DNA of 64,000 nt, taken from the NCBI GenBank assembly GCA_038206235.1, contig JBBRBB010000007.1:90430-154429 (forward strand), written 5' to 3'. Positions 1 through 9,001 of this stretch are shown one piece after another (position 1 is the first letter of the stretch; the number at the start of each line of letters is the position of its first letter). The stretch comes from JBBRBB01 sp038206235 (GTDB lineage: Bacteria; Bacteroidota; Bacteroidia; Chitinophagales; Chitinophagaceae). Made by a program: the position numbers and the translations under genes. The notes under the pieces are model-generated. The model saw only the letters and a list, made by a program, of their open reading frames with translations. It had not been told where the DNA came from and ran no database searches.

Positions 1-1
1 A

Positions 2-1207
2 TTTATAGGCACAGCTACAGAAATTACGCAGGAAGTACAGGCGCGAAGCTTAATTAAGGAAAGCGAAGAACGCTTCAGGCAAATGGCTGATGCCATGCCG
101 CACATAGTATGGATGGCAACTGCCGAAGGCAAGCTGAATTATTTTAACCAGGGATTTTATAATTATACCGGCCAACCTCAGGATGAAGAAATAAATGAAG
201 CTTCCCGCAAAATTGTGCACCCAGATGATATGGAACGTGCAAAGCTAATATGGATGCACTATTTAAAAGGCGACAGGCAAATGGAAGGTGAAGTAAGATT
301 CAAAAGAAAAGACGGCGAATATCGCTGGCATCTGGTACGCGGCGTGCCGCTTAAAAATAAAGATGGCGATATTAAAATGTGGGTGGGCACATGCACCGAT
401 ATTCATGACCACAAAACACTGAACGAAGAATTAGAAAAAAGGGTTGAAGAGAGAACTCACGACCTGCAGGAAATAAACCGTGAAATGGAACGCTCGAATA
501 GCGAGCTGCAGCAATTCGCTTATGTTGCCAGTCACGACCTGCAAGAGCCTCTGAGAAAAATAATAACCTTTGCTGACAGGCTGCAGGCTTTTAAAGACAA
601 TGTGCCCGACAAGGGTAAGCTCTATCTTGACAAAATCGTTGCATCTTCTCAGCGTATGACAAAACTCATTGACGACCTGCTGAATTTCTCCCGCATCTCC
701 CGCACAGGAAGCAAATTTGTGCAAACAAACCTGAATGAAATTCTGGAAAAAGTATTAACCGATTTCGAGGTAATCGCTACGCTGAAAAACGCAACCATCA
801 CCTACCAAAATTTACCTGTAATTAATGCTATACCTGTGCAAATGGAACAACTGTTTCACAATCTTGTAGCCAATGCATTAAAATTTGCAAAGAAAGATGT
901 ACTTCCTGTTATTACCATCACGGCGCGGCGGGTAACGGCAGGTGAAGAAGAAAAATTAAACGGGCTTGATAGAGAGCGGCACTATGTAGAAATCGTTGTA
1001 CGTGATAATGGCATTGGCTTCAGCAATGAATTTGCAGAGCAGATATTTATAATATTCCAGCGGCTAAACGATAGACATACATATCCGGGAACAGGTATCG
1101 GGCTGGCCGTTTGCCGCAAAATTTCAACCAATCATGGAGGAAAAATTTATGCTGTTTCAAAAGAAGATGAAGGGGCTGCTTTTTATATCATTTTGCCTAT
1201 CGTTTAG
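2..1207 (+). CDS. PAS-domain sensor histidine kinase, 5' end outside window
   Basis: The reading frame is open from base 2, so the start lies upstream. The visible part begins with the end of one PAS/PAC unit (linker with KESEERFRQMADAMP), then a full PAS/PAC domain (about bases 60-420), a short coiled linker, a HisKA helix with the phospho-acceptor in ASHDLQEPLRKI (about base 533), and an HATPase_c domain with the N box NLVANALKF and G boxes DNGIGF and GTGIGLAVC. It would autophosphorylate in response to a ligand or redox signal read by the PAS domains. No receiver domain or response regulator gene is visible, so the partner is unknown. The stop codon sits inside a tandem CGTTTAG micro-repeat. 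No membrane segment is seen in this part. Confidence 0.93.
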   Translation, partial: FIGTATEITQEVQARSLIKESEERFRQMADAMPHIVWMATAEGKLNYFNQGFYNYTGQPQDEEINEASRKIVHPDDMERAKLIWMHYLKGDRQMEGEVRFKRKDGEYRWHLVRGVPLKNKDGDIKMWVGTCTDIHDHKTLNEELEKRVEERTHDLQEINREMERSNSELQQFAYVASHDLQEPLRKIITFADRLQAFKDNVPDKGKLYLDKIVASSQRMTKLIDDLLNFSRISRTGSKFVQTNLNEILEKVLTDFEVIATLKNATITYQNLPVINAIPVQMEQLFHNLVANALKFAKKDVLPVITITARRVTAGEEEKLNGLDRERHYVEIVVRDNGIGFSNEFAEQIFIIFQRLNDRHTYPGTGIGLAVCRKISTNHGGKIYAVSKEDEGAAFYIILPIV

Positions 1208-1272
1208 CGTTTAGCGTTTCTCGTTTTCTTGGTGTATCAGCCCATTGCTTATTGCCTATTGCCTATTGTTCA
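1199..1272. repeat. Micro-repeats: CGTTTAG copies and TATTGCC heptamers
   Basis: The end of the kinase gene runs into roughly three copies of CGTTTAG, followed by tandem TATTGCC heptamers that reach the 3' end of the convergent sigma-factor gene. The complement of TATTGCC, GGCAATA, makes up a longer array at 34077-34148, so the two belong to one repeat type. Confidence 0.75.
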
Positions 1273-1845
1273 ATTAGCAGCCTGATACAGGTTTCTTAAA
1301 TGTTGTAAACCCGCACGGCTTCTTGTTTTTACTGTACCCACGGGAATGGCAAGCATTTGCGATACCTCTTCCTGCGAATATCCCCAAAAATAAACCAGGT
1401 CAATTATATGCCTGTATTTAGTATCCAGCTTAAATATTAAATTTCTTAGATCACTTTTTTCTGCATTATAATAAAGCATGGAAGCTATAGCAGGGTTTCC
1501 GGGTATAAGCTCATCAGGGGTGGTGATTAATTTTATTTTGCACTCGCTGCTTCTAAAATAATCAATACAGGTATTGCGCAGAATATTCAGCATCCAGGTA
1601 AATAAGGTTCCTTTCTCCGCATCATATTTATCCATATTCTTCCACACTTTTACAAAAACATCCTGCAAAATATCTTCAGCTACAGTTTGGTTTTTCACCA
1701 TTTTAGCAGCCATAGTATTCAAAGCTCCGGAGTATTGATTGTATAATGAAGAAAATTGTAAACGCTTATTAAGAGCGGGGTTTATATACACAATCTTCAC
1801 TGCGGATGCAGCATTCTGGCGAGAAGGAGAAGTGAGAGTTTCCAT
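1270..1845 (-). CDS. ECF-type RNA polymerase sigma factor
   Basis: A 191-residue sigma-70 family protein of extracytoplasmic-function size. Region 2 is recognised by AEDILQDVFVKVWKNMDKYD and the following FTWMLNILRNTCIDYFRS; region 4 is the helix-turn-helix YSQEEVSQMLAIPVGTVKTR. The order (region 2, short linker, region 4) and the region 4 sequence resemble SigK-like ECF factors. No anti-sigma gene is adjacent, so control cannot be read from context. The only divergent neighbour is the Met/Gln-rich secreted protein gene; regulation of it by this factor is possible but only inferred. The gene is convergent with the histidine kinase gene. Confidence 0.93.
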   Translation of the reverse strand: METLTSPSRQNAASAVKIVYINPALNKRLQFSSLYNQYSGALNTMAAKMVKNQTVAEDILQDVFVKVWKNMDKYDAEKGTLFTWMLNILRNTCIDYFRSSECKIKLITTPDELIPGNPAIASMLYYNAEKSDLRNLIFKLDTKYRHIIDLVYFWGYSQEEVSQMLAIPVGTVKTRSRAGLQHLRNLYQAAN

Positions 1846-1972
1846 ATATTAAGCGATTGTCTCTGGGGCAGCCGTAACAAATTTCATGGTTGCTGTTGGT
1901 TAATATAAAAAAAATTGTGCCAATGAAAGCATGCGGGGCTTTTTTATTTCTAAAAATTTAAAAGTCATAGCT

Positions 1973-1985
1973 GGGGAAATTCCCC
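1973..1985. promoter_or_regulatory. 13-bp palindrome GGGGAAATTCCCC
   Basis: A perfect palindrome in the divergent spacer between the sigma factor and the secreted-protein gene, flanked by AT-rich DNA. Its position would suit an operator, but no regulator is identified. Confidence 0.3.
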
Positions 1986-2072
1986 ATAATTTCCAGTTCA
2001 TTTTCAGACTTTCAAATTCTGATTAAGGCATGATTTTTTCATCGGTTCATATTATTAATTAAAAATTGAAAT

Positions 2073-2831
2073 ATGAAAACAAAACTCTTTAGCGCCCTCA
2101 TTCTAATAGCAGGGCTAAGCGGAAATCATTTATTTGCACAGAACGACTCTACTGCAAAAGATGCAAACAAAATGTCTACAGACAATCAAAATCAAATGTC
2201 ACCTGCCAATCAAAATCAAATGTCATCCGCCAATCAAATGCAGATGCCACCCCATAGTCAAATGGCGATGCCCGATTTAAAAAGTTGGCCCAAGGCCTCG
2301 CAAATGGCTGCAGAGGAAATGATGCAGAAATATGGTAACCCCGACGTAATGGGTAATGATGTACTCGTTTGGATAAATAAAGGAATGTGGAAAAGAATTG
2401 TGGTGAACAAGCAGGAAACACCCCATAATTTCCCGGTACAGCATACCGATATGCTGATGCAGAGCATCAGCCATAAAGTGCCTCTTGATAAATATGATGA
2501 GCTGGCAAAATTTGATGGCAGTGTAATAGTAAACAGAACGCAGGGATTCCTAAGCGCCCGCTGCGATAAGGAAGCCAATAATATTTTAGCGCTGAATCTT
2601 GCGCATGATATTATTACCGGCAAAAAATCTGTGGAGCAGGCACGTAGCGATTATGGTAAAATTGTAATGGAAAAAATGAAAGGCGGCAACCCTGAGTATA
2701 TGCAAAAGCTATTGTTCTCTCCTGATAGCAATGCAGCGGATGCCGATATTAATACAACAGGTCTTGATAAAGACGGAAATAAAGTGGGCAGCAATGGCAG
2801 CAAAGAAATAAAAGAACAACCACAACAATAA
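2073..2831 (+). CDS. Secreted Met/Gln/Asn-rich hypothetical protein
   Basis: I do not recognise a family. The 252-residue product starts with a clear Sec signal peptide (positive MKTK, hydrophobic core, cleavage near FAQ, residue 22). Residues 30-70 are a low-complexity stretch with repeated NQNQM and NQMQM units ending in the PPHSQMAMP segment. The body (about 75-215) is predicted globular, with SWPKASQMAAEEMMQKYG and a region of HNFPVQHTDML, and has no obvious catalytic motif. The tail is polar and disordered. It is monocistronic, with a strong terminator just after the stop. The many Met and His residues might suggest metal binding, but this is only a guess. Confidence 0.8.
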   Translation: MKTKLFSALILIAGLSGNHLFAQNDSTAKDANKMSTDNQNQMSPANQNQMSSANQMQMPPHSQMAMPDLKSWPKASQMAAEEMMQKYGNPDVMGNDVLVWINKGMWKRIVVNKQETPHNFPVQHTDMLMQSISHKVPLDKYDELAKFDGSVIVNRTQGFLSARCDKEANNILALNLAHDIITGKKSVEQARSDYGKIVMEKMKGGNPEYMQKLLFSPDSNAADADINTTGLDKDGNKVGSNGSKEIKEQPQQ

Positions 2832-2852
2832 TGAAGTTTAAGCACTTCAGTT

Positions 2853-2890
2853 TTTAAATATCCCGCACATGAAAATGCGGGATATTTAAA
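2853..2890 (+). terminator. Hairpin terminator after the Met/Gln-rich protein gene
   Basis: A perfect 15-bp stem (TTTAAATATCCCGCA paired with TGCGGGATATTTAAA) with an 8-nt loop begins 21 bases after the stop codon. Confidence 0.75.
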
Positions 2891-3203
2891 ATGTTGTTCT
2901 CTTTATTCCACAACCCTCAATTCAATCCATAACTTTTTTGCTGGCATTATTTTTTATAGATAACTAATATCTCCACAAGATTGTGGTCTATTATATAAAA
3001 AATCAGGCATTAATTTTTAGGCATTAAAAAAATTTTGTCTGATTTTAAGAAAACGGGTATTATCAAGCTACACCTTTTAAAACATCCTATTAACTGGGGT
3101 TAATGGTTAAGACCTTGGAGTTTTACATAAAATCTTCAAGGTTTTTTTTTTGCTTTTTATTTTCCGAGAGATGAAACGTTTTACAGAAAAAAACTACGCC
3201 CCA
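2891..3203. other. Gene-free spacer with possible small RNA
   Basis: There is no convincing coding frame between the terminator and the 3' end of the SprB-repeat gene. The spacer is AT-rich. It contains a promoter-like stretch (TTTTG, about 20 bases, TATTATC) near 3040-3065 and ends in a strong plus-strand terminator, so a short transcript is possible. Confidence 0.35.
3112..3151 (+). terminator. Orphan plus-strand terminator
   Basis: An imperfect stem of about 14 bp (ACCTTGGAGTTTTA against TAAAATCTTCAAGGT) with a tiny loop is followed by nine to ten T residues. The preceding gene already has its own terminator about 250 bases upstream, so this one has no coding gene to serve. It may end a small RNA. 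Confidence 0.65.
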
Positions 3204-5756
3204 TCAATAAATAATGGTAACCGTTCCTTTTTTAAATCTTTTTTTACCATCAAAAACATACTGAGAAGCCCACACGTATGTAGTCGCATCTGCATTTCTT
3301 CCCTTAAACATACCATCCCATTTTTTAAAAGGGTCGGTCGAAGAAAATACAACCTGCCCCCAGCGGGTGTAAACAATAAGCGAATAATTTTTCATTCCGC
3401 CCAAGCCTCCCAACGGTCCGAAATAATCATTTCTTCCATCCCCGTTTGGCGTAAATGCTGAGGGAAAATAAATATCTGTACAGCTTACCGTTACCAGTAT
3501 AGTATCAGATGCAGTGCATCCTGATGCATCAGTAACCATTACAAAATAAGTTCCTGTTTGCGTAACAGCGTAAGTAGAAGAGGTAGTGCTATCCTGCCAT
3601 TGATAAGTAACGTAAACGCCGGGATTAAGGACAAGATTTTGTCCCGGGCATATAGTGGTATCGTTACCAAGATTTGGTTTTGTGGGGCTAATGCTAAGCA
3701 CCACAATATTGCTTGCAGTATCTGCACAGCCTTTGGCATCTGTAGTTATTAAAGAATAATTTCCGGGTGAAAGATTATTTATGGTTGATGTTGTTTGTCC
3801 CGTAGACCAGGTGTATTGATAAGGAGAAGTACCACCCGCAACGGATGCTGCAATGGAGCCGTTATTCAGTCCGCAGCTTGCAGGTGAAATCACTGTAGTA
3901 ATTGCAACTCTGTTTACAATAGTAACCAAGATATTATTTGCTGCAACAGTACATTCGATTGCATCAGTAACCAGTAAAGAATAAGTACCCGCAGCAATAT
4001 TATTAATGGATGATGTGGTGTCGCCGGTTGACCATGCATATTTATAGGGAGCAGCTCCTCCTGAAACTGAAGCCGCAACAGAGCCATCGTTTATTCCGCA
4101 GCTTGCTGATATAGTTGTGGTGATTACAGCAAGCGTGCTCATGGCATTAGGAACCTGTATATTATTTACTGCGGCGGTGCAGCCATTGGCATCAGTAACC
4201 AATAAAGAATAATTGCCTGCCGGAATATTATTTATTGAGGAGGTGGTATCACCCGTTGACCATGAATATTTATAAGGAGCAGAACCTCCCATGATTGTTG
4301 CAGAGACAGAGCCATTGCTAATGCCACACGATGCCGGAGTAACCGCGGTGCTTATAGCAAGTGTGTTTACATTCACCACTAGTATATTATTTGAATCTTT
4401 GGTGCACCCATTAGCATCAATAACAGTTACAGAATAAGTACCCGGTGCAAGATTATTTATGGATGAGGTCGTAGAACCAGTTGACCAGCTATAAAGATAA
4501 GGAGAAGAGCCGCCTGTAACCGCAGTAGCAACAGAGCCGTTGTTCATTCCGCAGGTAGCATCTGTAACAATAGGGTTTACAGTAACGGGTATGGGTTCCT
4601 GTATAGTAACCGATGCTGAGGCACCGCAGGCGGTTGCAGAAGTAACGGTAACGGTATAGGTTGCAGCAGGCAAGCCGCTTACAGATTGTGTTGTTTGCGG
4701 CGGATTGGTATTCCAGAAATAATTGTACATACCATTTCCACCTGTAACCATTGCGGTTACGGCGCCGGTGGAATCGCCGCCGCATTGAATTAAATTGGTA
4801 GTAATGGGGATTACCGTTAAAACAGTAACATTTTTTGTTGTGGTAGATGTAGTTCCCGATGCAAAGGTTGCCGTTAAAGAAACAGTATAAGTTCCGGCTG
4901 CGGAAAAAACATGATTAGGACTATCAAGAACAGAAGTATTATTAATACCAGAGGTGGCGTCTCCAAAATTCCATGACAAGCTGGTTTCGCAGGGCGAAGG
5001 TATATTTAGAAATTGAACCGTTTTATTGCCGTTGCACAGATAATCAAAATCTGCGGTATCAATCTTTCCTTCACCAATAAGTATATCATCAATTGCAAAG
5101 CCATCATAATTATTGCAAATATTTCCTGAGCCAAATGCAAAGCGAAAAATAACATTAGATAATCCTGCAACAGCAGAGAGGTCATGTTTTGCAAGCAGCC
5201 ATTTGCCGCTTCCGCCACCGCCCAAACATTGACCAAATGTGGGTTGTATATTTCCGCTCCAGCCGGGAGCTCCGCTTAAAAAATTAATGGGAGAATAATT
5301 GAACCAGTTTATACCAACGCAATTTGCATTTGAATTTTGTGAGCCGAGAATATTCCATGTGCTGCCTCCATTAGTGGAATACTGAAAATTAGCGCCATCG
5401 TATTGTTGTTCTGTTTCCCAAAAAACTTTAAAAGAAATTTGTGGTGTTATTAATGAATTAAAATCAAAGCATGGGCTTTGCAGCCAGGAGCTTTCAGCGC
5501 CATTGTAAGCAGAGCCTGTAAGACCTCCGGTGGTCCAGCATTTGATGCCCCCGCCCGCAGACAGTATAACGGGTTTGGAAGGAATGCCCCAAACCCAGTC
5601 AGAAGAAACGCCACCGGGAATCCAATTTCCATTTGTGGTTTCAAAATCTTCATTATAGGGAAATGTGCTTATGCATTGCGTGTATGCAAACTGTTGCGGG
5701 CATAAACACAGAAGCAGCAAAACCTGAAATAAAAAAAGTTTTTTATTAGCAAACAT
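3204..5756 (-). CDS. SprB-repeat secreted protein with T9SS type B (gliding) sorting domain
   Basis: The 850-residue product has a signal peptide (hydrophobic core FLFQVLLLLCLC) and an N-terminal domain rich in Trp/Gly that resembles a MAM or jelly-roll adhesion module (about 30-230). A PKD domain follows (SLSWNFGDATSG to VSLTATFASG). Then come five SprB-type repeats with the core CG..NGSV....GG..PY.Y.WSTG.TTSSINN (about 320-690) and a gliding-motility-associated C-terminal domain, from IYFPSAFTPNGDGRNDYFGP to the end. Such proteins leave the cell through the type IX secretion system and stay on the surface or are released, usually as adhesins. The gene is alone. The long spacer upstream of it holds a perfect 14-bp hairpin. 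Confidence 0.92.
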   Translation of the reverse strand: MFANKKLFLFQVLLLLCLCPQQFAYTQCISTFPYNEDFETTNGNWIPGGVSSDWVWGIPSKPVILSAGGGIKCWTTGGLTGSAYNGAESSWLQSPCFDFNSLITPQISFKVFWETEQQYDGANFQYSTNGGSTWNILGSQNSNANCVGINWFNYSPINFLSGAPGWSGNIQPTFGQCLGGGGSGKWLLAKHDLSAVAGLSNVIFRFAFGSGNICNNYDGFAIDDILIGEGKIDTADFDYLCNGNKTVQFLNIPSPCETSLSWNFGDATSGINNTSVLDSPNHVFSAAGTYTVSLTATFASGTTSTTTKNVTVLTVIPITTNLIQCGGDSTGAVTAMVTGGNGMYNYFWNTNPPQTTQSVSGLPAATYTVTVTSATACGASASVTIQEPIPVTVNPIVTDATCGMNNGSVATAVTGGSSPYLYSWSTGSTTSSINNLAPGTYSVTVIDANGCTKDSNNILVVNVNTLAISTAVTPASCGISNGSVSATIMGGSAPYKYSWSTGDTTSSINNIPAGNYSLLVTDANGCTAAVNNIQVPNAMSTLAVITTTISASCGINDGSVAASVSGGAAPYKYAWSTGDTTSSINNIAAGTYSLLVTDAIECTVAANNILVTIVNRVAITTVISPASCGLNNGSIAASVAGGTSPYQYTWSTGQTTSTINNLSPGNYSLITTDAKGCADTASNIVVLSISPTKPNLGNDTTICPGQNLVLNPGVYVTYQWQDSTTSSTYAVTQTGTYFVMVTDASGCTASDTILVTVSCTDIYFPSAFTPNGDGRNDYFGPLGGLGGMKNYSLIVYTRWGQVVFSSTDPFKKWDGMFKGRNADATTYVWASQYVFDGKKRFKKGTVTIIY

Positions 5757-5892
5757 TCAGCACTATTAGCTATTATGGATAAATGGCTAAATTACAACGA
5801 ATCGTGTTATGGGTTTGTTGTTTGTATGGGGAAGGCCTTCACCCAAGATGCACAGTTCATCTGGTTGTAACATTGTGATTTATTTTCTCCCC

Positions 5893-5926
5893 GTGAAAAA
5901 TCACATGCTCTTATGTGATTTTTCAC
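5893..5926. promoter_or_regulatory. Perfect 14-bp inverted repeat upstream of SprB-repeat gene
   Basis: GTGAAAAATCACAT and ATGTGATTTTTCAC flank a 6-nt loop. No T-run follows on either strand, so it is not a typical terminator. It lies about 140 bases upstream of the minus-strand start and could be an operator or a leader hairpin. Confidence 0.45.
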
Positions 5927-6228
5927 ATTGCTTCATTCTTATCAATACTTCACCTTTACGTTTTAAAAATTATTGCCCCTTTTTTCTCCTGCCCTAAAAC
6001 CACCAAAGGGAAAAAATGACCATCTTTTTACTTGTAAAAATATTTTGTATAGATAGCTACTCAATACAGTTGCCCAAAACACAAAACAACAGGAGAATCT
6101 CTAAATGATAAAAATTTTTCTCCTAAAAGGAAAAAAACGAGGAAGATAAAAGTATTTGTATTTAAAAAATTTTGGTACGTGAATTGTGTATACGCTATTG
6201 GTTTTTCATAGGATATTGGAATTTAAAA

Positions 6229-6260
6229 CGGGGCTGAATTTTTATTCCGGCCCTTTTTTA
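6229..6260. terminator. Terminator-like hairpin downstream of glgB
   Basis: GGGCTGAAT pairs with ATT-CCGGCCC (one bulge) around a four-T loop, with a T-run on the plus side and a shorter one on the minus side. Its distance of about 60 bases from the glgB stop fits termination of glgB; the stronger T-run on the plus strand leaves the orientation open. Confidence 0.5.
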
Positions 6261-6315
6261 TTTTTGCTACTTCCTATTCAGCTACAAAATTTTATCAATT
6301 CACATCCAAACTAAT

Positions 6316-8367
6316 TTATTCTAATACTACTGCAGCCAATGCGGGCAAATGCACTTTTAGTTTATACCATTTGCCTTCACCATAAACGGGCTCGCTTTTG
6401 ATTTCAGGATTGTAAACATCTCCTGTGCCCCAGAAGTCTTTACTGTCGCTATTAAAAATTTCCCGCCAAATACTTTTTCTTTGTACATGCACTTCCCAGT
6501 TGTGACGCACCACAGGCATCATATTTAAAATAACTAATACATCGTCTTTTGGTTTTTTACCCATACGCTTGTATACAATTACGCTTTCTTTGCGATGATT
6601 CAAATCAACCCATTCAAATCCTTCAGTTTCAAATTGTTTTTCATATAGTGCAGGATAGTTGCGATAAAGCTCATTTAATTTTTGCACACAATATTGCATA
6701 CCACCATGACTTTCATATTGCAGCAAATTCCATTGCAATTCGCTTTTATAATTCCATTCCTTGGTTGCGCCAAATTCATTTCCCATAAATAATAGCTTAG
6801 CGCCGGGATGTGTAAACATATATGTATATAGCAGGCGCAGGTTTGCAAACTTTTGCCAATCGTCGCCGGGCATTTTATAGAGCATGGGGCTTTTGCCATG
6901 CACTACTTCATCATGGCTTAATGGCAGCATAAAATTTTCATCATAGAAATACATCATGCTAAAAGAAAATTTATCCTGGTGAAATTGACGGAAGATTGGG
7001 TCCATCTTAAAATAATCGAGTGTATCATGCATCCAGCCCATCATCCATTTCATTCCAAAGCCCAGCCCGTCTTCCACTGTAGGTTTGCTTATTTTTGGCC
7101 AATCTGTAGCCTCTTCTGCTATGGTTTGTATATCAGGAAAATCCCGATACAATGTTTCATTCAAATCTTTTATGAAAGCAATCGCTTCAAGGTTTCCGTT
7201 TCCGCCAAATTCATTAGGCTCCCATTGACCTTCATTGCGACTGTAATCGAGACGCAGCATAGAGCTTACAGCATCAACGCGCAAACCATCTATATGAAAT
7301 CTTTCGCACCAAAATCTTGCACTGCTTATTAAGAAACTTTTTACTTCACCTCTTTTGTAATTAAATATGTAAGAACTCCAGTCGGGATGATAACCTTTAC
7401 GCATATCAGCATATTCATACGTATGCGTGCCATCAAACATAAAGAGACCATGAGAATCGTAGGGAAAATGAGAAGGCACCCAATCGAGCAGTACGCCAAT
7501 ATCTGCCTGGTGAAACGCATTAACCATTGCCGCAAAATCCTGCGGGCTTCCAAAGCGGGATGTGGGCGCAAAATATCCTGTGCCCTGGTAGCCCCAGCTT
7601 CCATCAAACGGATGCTCCATTACAGGCATAAACTCTATATGCGTAAAGCCCATTTTTTTTATGTATGGCACAAGGCTTTCTGTTATTTGCTGGTATGTAT
7701 TATATCTTTCCTCATCATTTTTATCAGGGCGCATCCAGCTTGCCAGGTGCACTTCATAAATAGAAAAGGGTGCATTTAAAGAATTATGCTTTTTTCTTTT
7801 CTGCATCCAATCATCATCATTCCATTCATAATAAGTTCCCCAGGTAATAGATGCCGTGAGAGGACGTTGCTCCCATAAATGAGCGAAAGGGTCGCCTTTA
7901 TCAAGCAGTAACCCGCCATAACCATGAATATGATATTTGTACGATTCGCCTGCTGGAATATCTGGAATAAATCCTTCCCAAATTCCGGAATTATCTAACC
8001 GCACATACAACACATGAGCGCTTTTATTCCAGTGATTAAAATTTCCTGTAACGCTTATCTGTATTGCATTTGGCGCCCATACGGCAAAATAAGTTCCGGT
8101 AGTATTCAAAACTTCAATCTGCTTATTTCCGAAAAATTTGTATAGACTATAATGAGTACCCTGCTGAAAATTTTTTATGTCTTCATCAGTAAATAATGAG
8201 TAATTCCAAATAGGCTTTGAGCTGTCTACAAAATGTTGCTCTTCATATTTTGGAGAAATATTTTTTTCTTTTTTGTTTGATTTGGTTGCTGTGTTTTTAT
8301 GGGCGCTTATCTTTTTTGTTGCGTCATTGAATTTCTGAATAGATTTTTTTTGGGTTGTTTTAGACAT
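6316..8367 (-). CDS. glgB: 1,4-alpha-glucan branching enzyme
   Basis: Transfers alpha-1,4 oligoglucan segments to make alpha-1,6 branches in glycogen. The 683-residue protein has a CBM48 N-terminal domain (YFAVWAPNAIQISVTGNFNHW), a GH13 barrel, and a C-terminal all-beta domain. The GH13 motifs are visible: nucleophile Asp in HIDGLRVDAVSSML (about residue 360), acid/base Glu in QTIAEEATDWP (about 417), and LSHDEVVHGKS (about 484). The length is normal for short GlgB proteins lacking the extra N1 domain. An unusual Lys/Asn-rich tail of about 40 residues precedes the catalytic core. No other glycogen genes are adjacent. Confidence 0.96.
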   Translation of the reverse strand: MSKTTQKKSIQKFNDATKKISAHKNTATKSNKKEKNISPKYEEQHFVDSSKPIWNYSLFTDEDIKNFQQGTHYSLYKFFGNKQIEVLNTTGTYFAVWAPNAIQISVTGNFNHWNKSAHVLYVRLDNSGIWEGFIPDIPAGESYKYHIHGYGGLLLDKGDPFAHLWEQRPLTASITWGTYYEWNDDDWMQKRKKHNSLNAPFSIYEVHLASWMRPDKNDEERYNTYQQITESLVPYIKKMGFTHIEFMPVMEHPFDGSWGYQGTGYFAPTSRFGSPQDFAAMVNAFHQADIGVLLDWVPSHFPYDSHGLFMFDGTHTYEYADMRKGYHPDWSSYIFNYKRGEVKSFLISSARFWCERFHIDGLRVDAVSSMLRLDYSRNEGQWEPNEFGGNGNLEAIAFIKDLNETLYRDFPDIQTIAEEATDWPKISKPTVEDGLGFGMKWMMGWMHDTLDYFKMDPIFRQFHQDKFSFSMMYFYDENFMLPLSHDEVVHGKSPMLYKMPGDDWQKFANLRLLYTYMFTHPGAKLLFMGNEFGATKEWNYKSELQWNLLQYESHGGMQYCVQKLNELYRNYPALYEKQFETEGFEWVDLNHRKESVIVYKRMGKKPKDDVLVILNMMPVVRHNWEVHVQRKSIWREIFNSDSKDFWGTGDVYNPEIKSEPVYGEGKWYKLKVHLPALAAVVLE

Positions 8368-8483
8368 ACCATTATCGTTTATATGAATAAGCTGGCAGCA
8401 TGTAAAATTAGTAATCGTTTCCTGCTATATATAATAATTTATCATTCTTGCGTAATAAATCAGAACTGGTTTTATGCAGGCAG

Positions 8484-8879
8484 TTATTTTTTTTCAGCGG
8501 GCAATTTTATTTTGGGAAGAAATGTCATCATGAGTATGGTAACGGAAACAAGAAGCAGCAGATAAATACCAATTCTTTTTTCAGGACAGTCGCCCAAATA
8601 ACAAGTAGTAACCAAGAGATAATTTCTAATAGCCCATGCAAGGTTCATCGCTGCAATAAAAATATTTATTCTTTTTGCCCAGACGTTTGGAATAAGAAAC
8701 AATAACAAACTAATAGAGCCGAAGATTATATTCATTAAGCCGGGCTTGCCAAATTCAGTTCCGGGTGCACTTATTCCTGTAATAATTATTTGCTTGCTTG
8801 CAATAAAGCTCCACGGAATAAAACATACGCTCATTAAAGCTATTACAGCAATTACGCCTATAAGTTGAGAATGTTTCAT
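8484..8879 (-). CDS. Small integral membrane protein of unknown function
   Basis: The predicted 131-residue product has four hydrophobic segments, including IGVIAVIALMSVCFIPWSFI, MNIIFGSISLLLFLIP and IYLLLLVSVTILMMTF, with a Cys pair in VTTCYLGDCPEKR. I do not recognise the family. I chose the inner ATG (start of MKHSQLIG) because the longer frame upstream crosses the tRNA-Cys terminator and a tRNA-like remnant, which is not plausible coding DNA. No ribosome-binding site stands out. Confidence 0.75.
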   Translation of the reverse strand: MKHSQLIGVIAVIALMSVCFIPWSFIASKQIIITGISAPGTEFGKPGLMNIIFGSISLLLFLIPNVWAKRINIFIAAMNLAWAIRNYLLVTTCYLGDCPEKRIGIYLLLLVSVTILMMTFLPKIKLPAEKK

Positions 8880-8886
8880 TGTAAAA

Positions 8887-8920
8887 AAACCTATAAGGTT
8901 TTTGAAAGCCTTATAGGTTT
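8887..8920 (-). terminator. Terminator of tRNA-Cys transcript
   Basis: A 12-bp stem (AAACCTATAAGG with CCTTATAGGTTT), read on the minus strand, is followed by seven T residues. A T-rich stretch on the other side could make it bidirectional. It ends the tRNA-Cys transcription unit just before the small membrane-protein gene. Confidence 0.75.
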
Positions 8921-8930
8921 TATTTTTTAA

Positions 8931-8981
8931 GAGATTGCGAGCAGATTCGTCCCGCCATTGGCGGGATTGCAGACCCTCTGT
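8931..8981 (-). pseudogene. Decayed tRNA-Cys-like fragment (3' half and anticodon arm)
   Basis: The segment aligns with the T arm, variable region and anticodon arm of the adjacent intact tRNA-Cys: for example GAGCAGATTCGTCCCGCC against GAGCGGATTTGAACCGCT, and a shared TTGCAGACC. A palindrome (TCCCGCC-ATT-GGCGGGA) occupies the middle. It cannot fold as a full tRNA. Confidence 0.5.
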
Positions 8982-9001
8982 CTTCACAATTGTCTTTTTC
9001 G

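Larger units (their letters stand above)
5757..6315. other. Gene-free 559-bp spacer
   Basis: AT-rich spacer between two minus-strand genes. No supported ORF is present. It contains a perfect 14-bp hairpin and a terminator-like hairpin close to the glgB stop; the rest shows no recognisable feature. Confidence 0.6.

Noticed and set aside
3150..3461. 103-codon plus-strand frame opposite the SprB-repeat gene 3' end
   Set aside because: Antisense to a well-supported sorting domain and basic/aromatic in composition.
5809..5997. 62-codon plus-strand frame in the spacer
   Set aside because: Crosses the perfect hairpin and has no protein-like features.
8880..8987. N-terminal extension of the small membrane protein (MKTEGLQSRQW...)
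   Set aside because: It is encoded by a tRNA-Cys-like remnant and the terminator hairpin; the inner ATG at 8879 is better.
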